NCBI RefSeq assembly: GCF_000208865.1
Contig: NC_018388.1
Location: 2,046,001-2,110,000 of the forward strand
Origin: Neospora caninum Liverpool
Lineage: Eukaryota; Apicomplexa; Conoidasida; Eucoccidiorida; Sarcocystidae
DNA length: 64,000 bases
Direction of reading: 5' to 3'
Shown here one piece after another: positions 23,940-36,927 of the stretch. The position numbers and the translations under genes were made by a program. Under the pieces are notes generated by a model. It had not been told where the DNA came from, searched no databases, and worked only from the letters and a program-made list of their open reading frames with translations. Every line of letters starts with the position of its first letter. The first letter of the stretch is position 1.

Positions 23940-26900
23940 CTACAGAAGCAACTGAGCAAGGGAGTCTTGTACAGCGCCCTCGCCTCCGCGAGATGAGCCT
24001 TCAGCCATATCGAAGTCTCGGCCCTCGATAAGACCGTCCTCACTGGAGCACGGTGCACTGGAACCTATGTCTCCTGAGTGGCCAGATGAGTCTGGAGGCA
24101 CTCGGTCACCGAAACAGATTGAGGGTGGGAGCTTAGGAGAGGGAGGGAGGGACGGGGAGACTTGAGACGAGGTGAGTGGTGACAGTCTCTCCGCGGCTGG
24201 CGCGGCTGCTGGAAGGTATCTGTGAATTTGGGGGCCTCCTCGGGAATCGGCCGCAGAATTCGCAGCCCCCGGAGAACAACTGGAAGCATTCCGCTCAGTC
24301 TTTCCGGAGGCTCGCTCCTCTTTTCCTGCGGCCGCATCTCGAGCCTTGTTGAGCTCCACACATTCCGGAGCCTCGGTGGACAGTTGCCGCGTGTTGTAGG
24401 CGCCCCGACGCGACGCTGCGGCTCGGCTGTGCCTGTGTGTCGACAAGCACGGAGTGGGTCCACCGTGCAACGCGCCTGCGCGGGAGCCTCCACACCCGCT
24501 GCCGCCTTTGGCCAAATTGCTTTTGCTGCGCGTATTGTGAGAGTGACAAGCCTGCGCCTGGTGCTCGTGCTTCGTTTGCCCTCGTTCACCCCCCTCCTCT
24601 CGCTCTTGTTCGTGGTCTTCACAGCCCCGGCGAGAGCTGGAGAGTCGGGACGACGGATGCACTTGCGCGCCGACGCGCTCGCCATCCCGGCTTCCGCCGT
24701 CTGAAGGGTGGGCTCCCCCGAGCTTGACACCCTCCCGTGCATTGTCTCCGTCAGGCCCCGGCAGGACGCTTTCAGACCCTCCGCCCTCTTCTTCCTCGCG
24801 GTCCCCCTCGTCGGTTTCCGCAGTTGTAACGCGGCTCACACGCCCGCCTCTCGGCGCGACTCCTGAGCGGTCGCATTCTCCCTTCTCTTCCCGCCCTCCG
24901 CCCGAGCGAGTAGTACCTGGCAGCCGTCGCCAAGACTCCGCAGGGCTGAGGTAGCCCGAGGATCCCTCCGTCGACGAGGCGCTGGAGTGCGCATTGTCGG
25001 CCCCCGGCGCAGACCCTGGCAACAGGCGGCGCGTGGTTTCTTCTTCGACACGCGGCAAACTCAGCAGCTGGCGTAGCAGTTGCACGAGGTCGAGGTGAGG
25101 AAGTTGAGTCGGCACTTGCTTGGTCTTGATGCAAATCCTAAAAATCTTCGTGTAACGCCCAAGACTGTTCACGTTGCTCGCCATTCTCACAATGTCTTTG
25201 TGTCGCTCGATGGCTGCCTCACATACGCGCGCATCTTCTGTCGAGATATCGCAGCCCGTGTCCCGCTCGCTTCCTTTGTTGCCCTCCCCCGCGGCGGTCG
25301 GCTCGAGTCGCAGCGGAGAGGCGTCGCCCCGGCGCTTTTTGTCTCTTCGCCAGGGATTCTCTCGGCTGACGTGCTCCAACTCTCGGTCGGAAACAAAGGC
25401 ATCGGCACTGCTCTCGAGCTTGCCGAACTGCTCGGCGAAGGGACAACCTGGGCCCAAAGCCCGGAGCGCATCCTGGACGGACTGGAGGAGCAGAAGCACG
25501 AGTTCTTTGGTGAGATGCAGAATGAGCAACGGCCCCGTAGGCGTGCTGCTGGTATCGGGCACTAGGGAACAGGAGGAAATCCACCTGTCTCCCCTGCCAT
25601 GAGCGACAGTCTGTCCGCTCTCGTGTCCGCAGGCAGCGGACTCTCTGCCCGACAGGTCGCCTCCCTCCTCCGTCGGTGGGTGGTGTGGGCTGGACGACGG
25701 AGACAAAGATGAGGCCTCAAGCGACTCGCCACTTGGCTTCCAATCGGGCTTCTTTGGAAGCCGCCCACGAGTGACCGGGTAGCCGGCGCTCGCCAGCGGG
25801 GACTCTCGACCGGCGCACTCTCCTTTGACGTGGCGACTCTGACGCAGCACAGGCCGCGAGAAACCTTGGCAGTCGTCTCCGCAGCAGGTGCACGTCCAGC
25901 GCCGGCTGCAGCACGAGGTATCACAGCTGCTCTCCTGAGACGACACACTCACACAGAACACGCAGACGTCTCCAGATATTCGCGACGCTCACACAGAACA
26001 CGCAGACGTCTCCAGATATTCGCGACGCTCACACAGAACACGCAGACGTCTCCAGATATTCGCGACGGTAACGGATCGGAAAGGCAACTGCCGGTGAGGG
26101 TGGTGCTCAAAGCAAGACGGCAGACGCACAACACTCAGGCGCTTTTCGGCGTGAGGCCCCTTTCTTGCAGGAGCCCTCTGTGGAGAAAAGGCACGTCGGG
26201 CCCCACAAACGGCCGCTGGACATGAACAGAAACACTGCATGCCTTCCACCTGTTAGAACATGCGTATGAGGGCCCTTTCAGGCGCACCAGGCACTATCTG
26301 CGGCCACCCCGACCCGAGGTTAAGCGCTCAGTTCTATGCAGGGTCTTAAAGCAGTCGGTTTTTGCGTCAACAGACATTTCGACGTGCTGGCTCTGGCCGA
26401 ACGAGAGTGAAGCAACTGTCTAGGTTGCCGGCTCCGTAGAAGTCGCCTAGAGAAGACCACTCTATGGGTCTCGAGTCGTAGGACTCTACATAGTGCAATT
26501 GCTCCGGCAATGCAGGCAGCCGTCCGGCGTCGGGTTGCACGTGTACTACTTCTTTACGAAGCTAGACACGCCACAGACTCTATCAGGGGGCTTTTTGTTC
26601 TCACCTGCAGGGCTGCGGAGTGCCTTCTGCAGCAACAGGCGACACTTCCAAGAGCTTTTGAGCAAGGGCTGAGGTGCTGGCACGTGAAGGCACAGGAAAG
26701 CGGGCTCGTGGGGACACCGCGACATGAGTCAGTCGATCCGCAGATGGGAAGAGTCGGTCTCGCCGCGGGACTGCAGAACGACACAGAGCAGGCACTGAGG
26801 CAAGTATGCCGCAAGAGATGTCCGGGACGTTTAGCGGGGAGGAGCTGTGGGGATGGCGGGCGAAGTTGCTTTGAAAGCAGCTTCTCTCCGGACCAACCCG

Positions 26901-29900
26901 CGCGCGCAGCAGACGAGCCCATGCCCCGAATTGTTTACCCGTCTTCATCGAAGGCTGCGTTGCGGCGGCAACGACGGAGAACTTCCATAACTTTACGGCC
27001 GGTGAGAATGCGCTCGAGGCCGGTAAAACGCTGCGCACGAGAGAGGGACAACGCCGAACTCACGCGCCGCCTTACCAAAGGAGGACGTCACCGGCTGCGC
27101 CGCTTGGCGCGGCCGCCAGTGCAAAAGCCGCCAGCGAGAAACTTGAAGGAAGAAATGGGGATGGAGCAAAGGAGGATGCAGAAAGGAGTGCGCGGCGTTT
27201 GCTGCACGCATGCACCGAGTGAGATGATGGAGATCGAGGCGGGAGAGACAGAAAGTCTTCCTGGGTCGAGTGTTCGCCGATGGAAGGCGTGGCAATTGCC
27301 GTCCGTAGAGTCCCTCGTTCGCTGCAGCGGAATGCAAGCGCAGCCACACAAAGCTGCAGAGATTCACGCGGCCTTTCTTCCACTGCACAGCAAAGAGCTC
27401 CAGCGCCTGCACCTTTATAAGCTCGGAACACGCTTTCGATGCTGGACTCTGTTGCCTCAGCCAGGGCAGAGTCACAAGAGTGTGTGCGACTTGACAGCAC
27501 GGCCTGTCTGACGAGGGCTGTCCTTTCGGTTCCTGAGACAAAGCGAAGAGACTTACCCGCAGTGCCTGCCGCCACACTCCGCTCCCATACGTGAGAAAGG
27601 CACTCTCTCGTCCCTGTCGCGGAGCTCGCGGCCATCGCCTCGTCTCCCGTGCCTTTTCTCGAAACTGCTGTTGACCTCCAGAGCGTCCTCTGACCCTTCG
27701 GGCCTTCCGCCTTTGCTCTCCCGCCCGTTTCCCGACAGCGTCCGGTCGCCGATTACCGGGTGCGACTTGTCTCCACGCCCAGACCTGCTCATGTCACCAC
27801 CTGCGCGTTGGGAGTTTGGGCCCGACGTGGTGTGTCCTGCACGGTAGGTCGGTTCTTCTACGTTCGCCTTGTCCGTGTCCTTGCTCATCCAAGAGGCCCC
27901 GTCTGCCGGCTCGTCGTCAGGCGTTGTCTCGCCATCTGCTCGGCAACGTGGCTTGCTGCCGCTTTTTGAAAGGTTACTCTCTTCGTTTGTCGATTGGCGT
28001 CGAGGCTTCTTCGCAGTGTTCTCCTCTTTTTTTTCTCGTGAATTTTGTCCCTCACCGCCGCAAGGAGCGCAACTGTCGTCCCCGGCAAGCTTCGCTCCTT
28101 GGCCGACACCTTCATATTTCCCTGCATCGGTTCCTATTTCGGATGCCCCTTGCCCCGAAATCCTGAGTGTGCAGTGTTGGCCCACGCCTTGGCCTCCGCC
28201 AGCATGCCTGCGGTTTCCGCTCCGGGACTCTGCCTCATGCTCACCTTGTTGCGGAGAAGTTGAGAGCTGCCGCCCCGGGTCGCGCGAACGCGACGTACCT
28301 CCTCCTGTCCAAAGCACCGCGTTCGCCGCCTTATCCTGCGTCACGTCCGTCGCACCGCTGGGTATACGATCGCCTTCAGGTCCCGCAGACCCGCAGCTCT
28401 TTGGGCTTGTAATTTCTTCAGGAGCATCTTTCCGCTTCCGGCTCCGCGTAGACGAACGGCAGATTCCGATCTCGCTTGCTTCCGACTGTGTCTCCGGGAT
28501 CGGACCTCCTGGCGGATGTCCGAGTCCTGGCCCCTGAACTTGCTGGTCGGGCATGTTTGAAATGCCACGAGGTCCACCGTGCAGTTCTGGTTTCGCGGTA
28601 TATGACGGGGCCGTCAATAGAGGATGATGCTGGTGCGGAAGGACAGGAGAGCGCTGCGTTTCCTCCAGCGGATTGAGAGCGGCCTGGGAAGACAGGAAAG
28701 AGTCAGTAGCTGCCGAAAACGCAGCCAGAGCGGATGCGTCGGGTGACGGAAAACTGCCGGCGTCAATCCCGGCTGCTAAATGGTGGGCATTCAGTGCGCG
28801 GTCGAAATCAAAAGGAAGGTATGGCTGCAGGGCGTCCTTCTCACGGTCAGAGGAAAGAGACTGGGAAGCCGCCCAGGATGAAGTCTGCGCCAGCAGTTCC
28901 TGATGGCGTTGAAGCTGCAGAAAAAACCAAGATCGACACGCCCCTGTCTACATGGGTTGTGTGGGACAGAAGCGTTAGCCAGTCGGTGGCGGTAGGCCGG
29001 TTGTTGCTCGCGGGGCGTCGACTCGTAACTTGCACAGCCGTTTCTCAGACCGTTCCAACCAGAACGACAGTGGGAAGATGATGCCTGCCCTACTGGTTCC
29101 AAGGGTTGCTTCAAATGGTGCAGCGGAAGCGACTTTTAGACAGGATGGACCGCACCAGCTGCCCGAGAAACATGAGGCAAGGAGCTGAGACTCGCAGCGG
29201 CGTGCCTGGCCTCGCAGACCAACCCTCACCAGTAGGCAAACCACTATTGGCCTGCTGGGGAGTTCGCGTCCGCCGGAAGTATTCCGCGCTCAGAGGAGAC
29301 GTGCCGTCTTGTCTTGAGATAAGCAGATATAACTGCATGAGACCAGTCGGGATCTACCCGTGACAAGACGCTTCTTCTCTCCCGCAGCTGTGTCAACCAA
29401 TACCTTCGCGTGAAAGTACGAGGGGTACTCTGCCGGGGCGCTGGCTATGTCTCGTTAGATGGAACAGGTTACTTACTTCCAGCTGCGGCATGCATGTAGG
29501 GAGGGAGGCAGAGCCCAAGACGCCTGCTGGTCGCGCGACCACTGAGGGAGTCTTCGAGGGTTGATGTTGCTTGCGACCGGTTCGGTCGCGCAGTCCTAGC
29601 TTCTGTTCTTGTAGCTTTCGGCACTCTGGACAGAAAGGAGAAACGAGATGGAGTAAGGCTTCTAGTTTTCGTGCAGCTGCTTGCGCTGAGTATTCATAAC
29701 GGTACCAGCTAGCGCCGACGCCGAATACAGTGCCCGCACACACTGGGCACCCTCGCTCTACACAGTTTCCCCCTGCCACTGCACACGAAGCCTCGCCGAC
29801 GATCCATGGTGGGCCTCGTAGAGTCCCACCAGGCCTACCGAAGAGCAACACAAAAGCATTGGGTCCCTCTAGTGTTCGTGTGTCGTCAGATCAAACAGGT

Positions 29901-31518
29901 GTTGTAGAAATATATCTCAACTCGACCGGCTCTCGGCATGGGCCAGGGTTTTCCGCCGATACCTGACCCTCCCCAAGCAACCTCCCTTCTATATGGGCAT
30001 GATCGTGTATCTGGGAAAACACAGTTAACATTAGTTTGGGGCCGCCGTCGCAGCCTGCTAGCGGAAGGGGGTCCCTCTACACCGCGCCCTGTCGCGCCCA
30101 GCTTCCTCTCCCGCATCTGCCGCTTCTGGCAGGCGTCTGCACTTGTAACGTATCCTACCGCGAGGCCGCCGTAAAAGTTTAGCCGTGGACGACCAGACGG
30201 CAGCTGGGCAGTTCGGTAAAGTGTCAAACGAGGAAGTGCAACTATCCACCAAGAGGTTCCTATGCTACGGCTGTCGCGCTCGCACGAGGGATCTTGTCTT
30301 GAATAGGTAGTGCTCACCTGTGGCCATGTTGTACGCGTTAATGAATCCTAGTTTATTGACGCTGAATTTGCGCTCCACTCTCCTTTTGGACTGTGGGTCG
30401 TACCATGAAGCCCTCCATGTCTTGTTCACCTTGTCGTAGCGCACGCCCACGACCTTCGGCAAGCTCTCTCGTCCATGAAGGTGGCCCACTGCCCCGTGGG
30501 GCTGATGTGACATCTGCTGCATGCCGAGGGCGCCAGCATGCGCTTGCCCGCTACCATTGCTCTGGCTTCCCTTTCCGCAGTGGAATGGCGTTTGGAGACC
30601 TGGCGGAATGAACCCGGCACCTCCAGATACAAGACTGGGACCACCACCCGTTCGCCCCAGCAAGGTTTCCCGAGAGCAGTAGGCTGAAGCCAGAGAGGCC
30701 CAGGGGTGAGCAGATAGAGCCGGCGTGGTGGAAAGGCTTCCAGGGACGGCTGGTGCACCTCCTGGTGTCACCGATGTGAAAAGCGAGCTAGGTCTCACGT
30801 TTGAGAGAATACTGGGCACGGCAGAAGGCAGCTGCGGACCGGCACCAGCTCCAGCGAGTCTCCCGAGGGCTGCATCGGGACATGTGCCCGACGCAGTTTC
30901 GCACACGCCCTTCTGCTGGTCAAGCGAGAGACAGCCACTGAGAGCCCCGGAGGAAACAGGAAGGCTTGGGCTTAAGGCGATCGCACTGGAAACTGCTGTG
31001 GAAGCGCCCGCGTGGGCAAGTGGTAGCGCGACAGACCTGGGTGAAGATGGCCTCTGTTCTGAGCTAGTCCGAGAGCGAGAAAGCCCAGTGAACACACCAC
31101 CTAGGAGTGAAGGGGACGTGGAAGCTCGTGAGGACATCTCCCCCACAGCGGAAGGAAAAGAGGCACTCCCCTTCGATGTCGGTGCCAGAACGTTTACAGC
31201 TTCGACGTCAGCGTCTTTTGGTGCACTTCCCATATCGGCCCTCTGAGCGAGCGATGCGAGGGACGGGGAACAACACAGCGTGGCTGTGATCCGGGGACTC
31301 CCAATGCGCGCCGGCGCAGGCAGCGGGCTAACCTCACCGGATGACCTCCACGAGCGGCCGCCATGCGGAAGCAAGGGGAGCGGCGGTTCGACATCCGAAC
31401 TTTTCTTCTGGGATACGTCGAGCGCAGAAGCGAGCATCTGATCAGCATCTTGAGGACTCCTTCTCAATGAGCCAGCAGAAGGTGCACTTCTGTTGTTTGA
31501 GCGCGGCGGAGAAGCCAT
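23940..31518 (-). CDS. ApiAP2 transcription factor with AP2 and ACDC domains
   Basis: Predicted sequence-specific DNA-binding regulator of the apicomplexan AP2 family, acting in the nucleus. Exon 1 is 31518-30318, with start context AAAATGG. It encodes about 350 Ser/Pro/Ala-rich residues, then an AP2 domain from about residue 353 (LPKVVGVRYDKVNKTWRASW, then SVNKLGFINAYNM). Exon 2, 29685-29477, joins in phase and finishes the domain helix (QAAARKLEALLHLV); it also holds CPEC. Exon 3 is 28914-27557, largely disordered and charged. The terminal exon, 25934-23940, starts with a Cys-rich patch (SCDTSCCSRRWTCTCC). It then carries the ACDC domain: LLILHLTKELVLLLLQS, an acidic insert of about 90 residues, and AIERHKDIVRMASNVNSL through LPHLDLVQLLRQLL. 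A long disordered tail follows. Exon 3 ends in phase 2 and the last exon needs phase 0. A 34-base exon at 27030-26997 (donor GGCC/GTAAAG) restores the frame, giving about 1598 residues, but is unproven. Confidence 0.85.
25948..26067 (+). repeat. 40-bp minisatellite, three copies
   Basis: Three perfect tandem 40-base units (25948, 25988, 26028) containing ACGCAGACGTCTCC. They lie in the AP2-factor intron, ending 12 bases upstream of the acceptor of the ACDC exon in gene direction, so they occupy the expected branch-point region. Confidence 0.95.
26510..27511 (+). other. 333-codon antisense frame inside AP2-factor intron
   Basis: An uninterrupted plus-strand frame covers most of the 1.6-kb gap between AP2-factor exons 3 and the ACDC exon. 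The product would be basic (many Arg) with no family I recognise. On the opposite strand, 27030-26939 has a coding-like stretch (LERILTGRKVMEVL), so one of the two readings is probably accidental. Not supported as a gene. Confidence 0.15.
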
Positions 31519-33300
31519 TTTGGTTCGAGTTGACAGCGGTTCAGTTTGTTACCTGCAGGTGTGCAGTCTTCCCTGCTCCGCACAACAGCACACTCCGCAC
31601 CACCCTTGACGTTTTCACCAGAAACGTATCGCCGCTGGTGTGCTACCTGGGTGAAAAGAGCCTTCAGGTTCTAGGTACCTTTCCTGGCTTCTCTAGCCGC
31701 CTCCAGGTAAAAAGCGATCCTCAGCACAGCACTGACCGAAAAGTGCCCATGGCTGCAGCGGTGCGGCAACAAGAGACCGAAACCGCATGCCCGCCTCAGG
31801 CCGCCTCACTGACCGAGAAAAATTGTCACGTGCATACAGGTGGATCATCTAGACACACGAGTTGGGGACCCAGAAACAAGTGTTCTGAGCGAACCTTGTT
31901 TCGCAACTCAGACGAGATACGTTCGGCCTCTTAGCAACAGGCCTCATCCCTCAGTGCACGTCAAGATATTGGTCAGAAAAGTGATGCATTATGGCTCATT
32001 ACAGTCGATGGCGACGAGGAGGAGCTGCAGAATTTGTGCCCGTCGCGGTACAGCCATCGTCTCTAAACGCGCATGACTTTGCTTGACAGCCTTCCTTCGG
32101 GCCCGAGCTGTCCCTTCTCGTCAGCGTCCAGCCATCGGAGTCAAACTCTTTTTTCACACCTTCGCTTCGATCTTCCACTGCCAAAAAAGCAAAGGCTTCG
32201 ACTGAGCTTCGTAGGTGAACTGTCGAGCAACCGACGCCTCAGAACTGCAGCTGTGGCCACATTTGATTTCCCGCGATGCTCTTGTTTTCCGTGCACCTCA
32301 TAAGCCGGCCAAGCAGTACTGCGGCGCCAAGGGCCAAAAAACGACTGCCCGCCCCCAGAGAAACACCAGGAGGGTCGTAATGAAAAGGAAAGGCAGAAAG
32401 CCGGCTCTTTGCACACTCGACTTGGGCTAGCACTTTGAGTCCCAATCAGCGGCAACAGATATCTACAGAGGAAAACCGGAGTCAGTGGAAAGGTCAAGAC
32501 GTCATAGAAGATGGGTTTTCCGCAGTCTCTTCCCTTCTCCAAGGAGGCAGGGAGCAGCAAACTTATGTGCGCTCCACGGGCGGTCGGCGGGCACGGGGTG
32601 TCGTGCAGTTCACGGGCAGCCGGCGCGAGGATAGTGGTGTTGCCCCTCCCCGCTGTCCGCCCACCCCCCCTCATCGTCCCCCTCTCGCGCCCACCAATTG
32701 GACGGTGCCCGGGTTCGGCGAACGAACGGCTTTCTCGACGCTGCCTCAGTTCCAAAAAAACGCAAAACGCACGGACTCGCAGAGCAAGACCGGGCTCTGC
32801 TTTGCTCACTTATGAGAGATTTCGACCCTCGACAGGGAGCGCACTTCTTACACGCCACACATCGTTCCCTGTGTATAATGTGCCTTTTCTTCTCTGGCCC
32901 CTTGCTGGCTCAGAAGGTTCCTTTTTAGGTGTCGTTGGCTACCAGGGCTGCGGCGGCGAGCGCGTGCGCGAGAAAAAGTGGACGGCGGCGAAACGGAGAG
33001 CCGCCTTGTCAGCAAAATAGAGGCAAACACACCAGATGGGAAGGCCCCGGCTCATCGCTTCGACTGCACAGGTGCACCGAGCACCTCGGCGTTGAACAGG
33101 GAGCTCGATCCACCCACCGGCCAGCAGGTGGACGACGGCACCAAAAATGGGGACTCCCTGCAGAGGTGCGTCGCAACTTTCCTATACGGCACTTCTTGGT
33201 TTCAAAACCGAACAACAAAAGGCAGCTGCAGCCCCGTCTCGCCACTGCTTCCTGTCGGTGTTATTTTGCTTGTTTGGGAAAGGCGGCCTGTGTCGGATGA
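31519..33300. other. upstream region of the AP2 factor; no gene called
   Basis: Expected 5' leader and promoter of the AP2 factor. A 222-codon minus frame (32141-32809) and several overlapping frames exist, but none resembles a known protein or extends by plausible splicing. Confidence 0.4.
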
Positions 33301-36300
33301 AAGGTCGACGGTGTAGATATCCCTTCCACGCTTGAAGAGTTGCCTGAGCACAAGGGCTAACTAGGACTGAGGAACTGAGGACCGAACTGTGTGCAAAATA
33401 TGTGGACAATACTGGTAAGGAGGGAGAACGTCCCCAAAGAGCTCTGCCATTCCTTCCAACTGCCTCAAAATCGGTAGTGTTCAAACGAATGTAAGAGCGT
33501 AGCTACAGTGGCAGAAGATAATCTTCCGAGTGAAAAATGTTTTGTCATCCCACCAACGACCCAAGACATAGCAGTCACGGCGGTCAAACTTGGTTCTAAG
33601 CACACAAAAACGTGTAACCCTAGGGGGCGATGCACGTGTCCGATCCGAACTGAGCCGGTCACTAGATCCGTTGGTTGGAGGACACAAGACGGCAGTCCCC
33701 CGGAGCAAGGCGACAGCTCGGGCTGCTCGAGATGATACAGTAGGAAATACAAGCTGCACCGTGCGGAACTTGTTACAAGCAATCGATCGAATGAAGTAGT
33801 GGACCATCCACCTGCCGGTTGCGCCAGCGCACGGCGATATGTCTATGCGGCTGTCGCCATTCAGGAACATGCGAGAGGCGCTTGCAAAGCTGAAAGCAAT
33901 CTGTTGAGTTCGCGTGAATTTCAGTGTCGAAATACAGTTGCCTTTAGCCGGCAGCTCGCTCTTTTTTCCCTGGGCGCAGCTGACACATTGTCGCACACAG
34001 ACTGGCGTCAGGGGTGTATCAGAAAGAGCTAAAACTATGCACCCGCCGTGAAGCAGTAGAACACGCTTTCAGGCTCGGGGACAAATGTGGCGTTTAGGAG
34101 AGAATTGCCGTCTTTCCGTCTTCGCGGTCGGATTGAATTGGCACAGGTGACCGCCATGCTGCAAAGGAGGCACCGTTTCAACTTAGGACGTGGATTGTGG
34201 CTGAACATCAAAGTACCAAGAGCTTAGAAATAACAATTCGACCTCTAGTGTCCTCGGATCATCTACAGGCAGCCGCTTCCTGAAGGGTGTCGTTGTGCTG
34301 ATGTTCTGTCGAACCGAAATCACGTCTAGTTTAGTGATTTTAGTGTTATAGGGGAAAAACACCACTCTTAGTCGTCCTGCTGCTGCATCGCATTATGGAC
34401 TACCGCGCAGGATGGTTCGTCTGATTCGCCTGCCAATCATCCGCACGCGACGTAGTACCAAAATGGCGGCCTGCTCACGCCGTTGGGGAACAGCACTCTA
34501 AATGCTGCGCAATATTTGTACGGCCGCTCTTCTTAGTTCCTTGTTGCACAAGTTTTGAGATACCGAACGGTAAAGTGGTGAACCTATTAGAGCAAACAGG
34601 TGCTGTTGTTCTTGTACACCTCAAGAGATCCATTTCGGCTAATGATACTGAGCACCACAATAGCTGCCTGGCTATCCTGGAATGTGCCTTGTAAGTGGTA
34701 AGACTCCACTTAAGATCATGGCAAAAGTAGCTACGTGGTCTGCAGAACATGCACAATTCATGTATTTGCATACAGACGGGCATGGCAGCTACTCCGCTTT
34801 AAATGACCAAAAATGGATGGACCTCGTCCAGGCCTTGAAACGCGAGACGCGTGATAGATCGCATGAAGGACACAACCACTACACGGTATAACAAAAACGA
34901 TTTGTAAGTCCTCGCGGGAGAGTGACATGCAAATAATTTATTCGCCAACATGCAGATAAAATTTTCAAGCGGCACTCCCATCAAGCTCGACTCACGAATA
35001 CCGAGTCACGAAATGGAAGCGACTCACCCTTTTTCGCACACTCTTTCATCATAAACCCTACCGCTAGGTCGGTCTACTGCTCGCAGGTAGAAGCATTTGG
35101 AAGACCAGGTGTGGGTTCCTCTATTCTTCCTCACGTACAGCATAACGGGCTTAGGCAGGTAGTTACTGTGAACGACTTGGATAATTTGCTGAAGGCAGCT
35201 GGCCGCGAAGAAAGACACATGTAATTATGTGCTACACGACGAAACAGGTAACTACCTCTGTTGTAACAGAGGATACTGACGAATATCCATCAAACATAAA
35301 AAGCTGTTTCACGCGCGATACCGGCCGAGCCACACCGCGTGCAACGAACGTTCCTCCGCACGCATCGTTCGGCCTCTCTACGGGAGCTTGACGGGTTGGA
35401 AGTTCTTGAAGTTAGCTACTAGTTTGTGGGGCTTTGGCGTTTGGTTGGTGTTGGTGTCCAGTTTCCTGTAGAACACACACCATACGTCCCAAAAGTACAT
35501 CCGACGTTGGGTCGAATGTCGAAAGAGGAGCGACAACAACGCCAGCAGACAAAACAAAGCAGCAACGTACGTGTCAACCGCCTAATATTAATATCTGTAT
35601 CTGAGAGGCGTGCTGACTGGCTCTTTGCTTCTCAAAACTCGAAGCCTGGAAGGGAGAATGTGGAAGTACATGTAACATCTCGTTCAGTTCACCGTTCGTG
35701 CATCACACTGCTAACAGTGTGGACCTAGTGAGCCGGCATTCAGTAGTGCTAGGGACGTACTCTCCTCTCCTGATGGTCCGAACATTTCCGAATCGCCTCA
35801 CCATTCACAAGCACGTAATAAATTGTGACCATCACATACGAACATACGCTTCGACAATCATGGACCGCCGCTGCTCCATAAACTCTATCAAGTACCTTCC
35901 CCACAGGGCGTCGGTGAGCCTCTGCCACACAACGTCGGTTCCCATGCTACGTATGCGGATAACGCATGCCTTGGCTCAGTGCTGCTATCTGCAAGCAATG
36001 TTTTGCCGGAAAGACAAAATCCACGCGCAGCGGTTTACAACCGCTGATGTCCCCCTCTACGTACTGAAATGGGAATTATGTATTTCAGTACTCCATCCGA
36101 CAAATGTGACTTTCTTCACTAACGTTACTAGTTCCTTCCGGTGTTTTGCAAACTGATTTCCAAATCAAGCATTTAAACCAAATGGATTCGACCCGCAAAA
36201 GAATAGGCGCCCCGGTTTGTGTCAAAGATTATCAGCGCATCCCTCATCAGCAAATGATGTAGTTATGCACTTAAAAGCATGACTACATCTAGGCCTCTGG

Positions 36301-36561
36301 CAGACGAAAACCATTGACCGATGCTGATGTCAGTCTGGCACAAAAAACAGAAAAAAGACTCGATGTGTTACTCCCTGTGCGTGCAAGCGGTCAATAAGCA
36401 GCATGATAGAAGTAACGATATGAAGAAGGTCGTATAATGGCAGCACGTCCGGTGGTGTATTCGCACAGTCAGTCGCTCTGCTGCGTATGACGAAATGGGA
36501 GGGCTGGTTCGCATCCTACAGCCCCTCAGTTCTCCCCTAAGACAGACCCTTGCTGCTTGTC
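33301..36561. other. gene-free sequence at the arm/satellite transition
   Basis: From about 33.3 kb the sequence becomes less GC-rich and frames rarely exceed 100 codons. I see no family resemblance, RNA gene or tandem repeat in it. The only structure noted is a perfect 10-base inverted repeat with an 11-base loop at 36061-36091. Confidence 0.5.
36061..36091. repeat. perfect short inverted repeat
   Basis: GTACTGAAAT and ATTTCAGTAC flank an 11-base loop, giving a 10-bp perfect stem. Context gives no function; it may be chance. Confidence 0.6.
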
Positions 36562-36621
36562 TCTGCTTCTGCACACGACAGATAATGGATGTCTGCTTCT
36601 GCACACGACAGATAATGGATG
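36562..36621 (+). repeat. 30-bp tandem duplication
   Basis: Two perfect adjacent copies of a 30-base unit containing GCACACGACAGATAATGGAT. It looks like a simple recent duplication. Confidence 0.9.
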
Positions 36622-36779
36622 GGAGGGATTCTCATAGTCACCTATCCCATTAAGCTGTTTTCCTACTCTCTGAACGAAATAAGGGGACACTTCAGTTTCG
36701 ATTGTGTCCGGCGGACCGGAAATGAACTGCTGACGGCTTGTCAACTACTGGGACGCAGGACTTGATTTCAGTCCAGTGG

Positions 36780-36893
36780 GGTGGCGGTATACAGAAATCA
36801 TAAAGAACTTGGTTGTCTGGATCTCATAACAGGAGTCATATTCAGTATCCGAGGTACTACAATACCTCTGTTTATTCGATTTGAAATATACCA
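36780..36893 (+). pseudogene. nuclear mitochondrial insertion: 5' cox1 fragment
   Basis: The plus strand reads SVYRNHKELG, then LITGVIFSI and LFIRFEIY, which matches the N-terminal part of apicomplexan cytochrome c oxidase subunit I. Several substitutions change conserved residues, and a stop follows shortly after. Cox1 is mitochondrially encoded in this group, so this is a nuclear copy without function. Confidence 0.75.
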
Positions 36894-36927
36894 ATGATAA
36901 CACATAAGATCATCGAATATAATCCAG

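Noticed and set aside
26939..27030. Longer AP2-factor exon reading LERILTGRKVMEVLRR
   Set aside because: Coding-like, but it needs a phase-0 donor upstream that I cannot find, and its end does not join the ACDC exon in frame. Kept only as an alternative.
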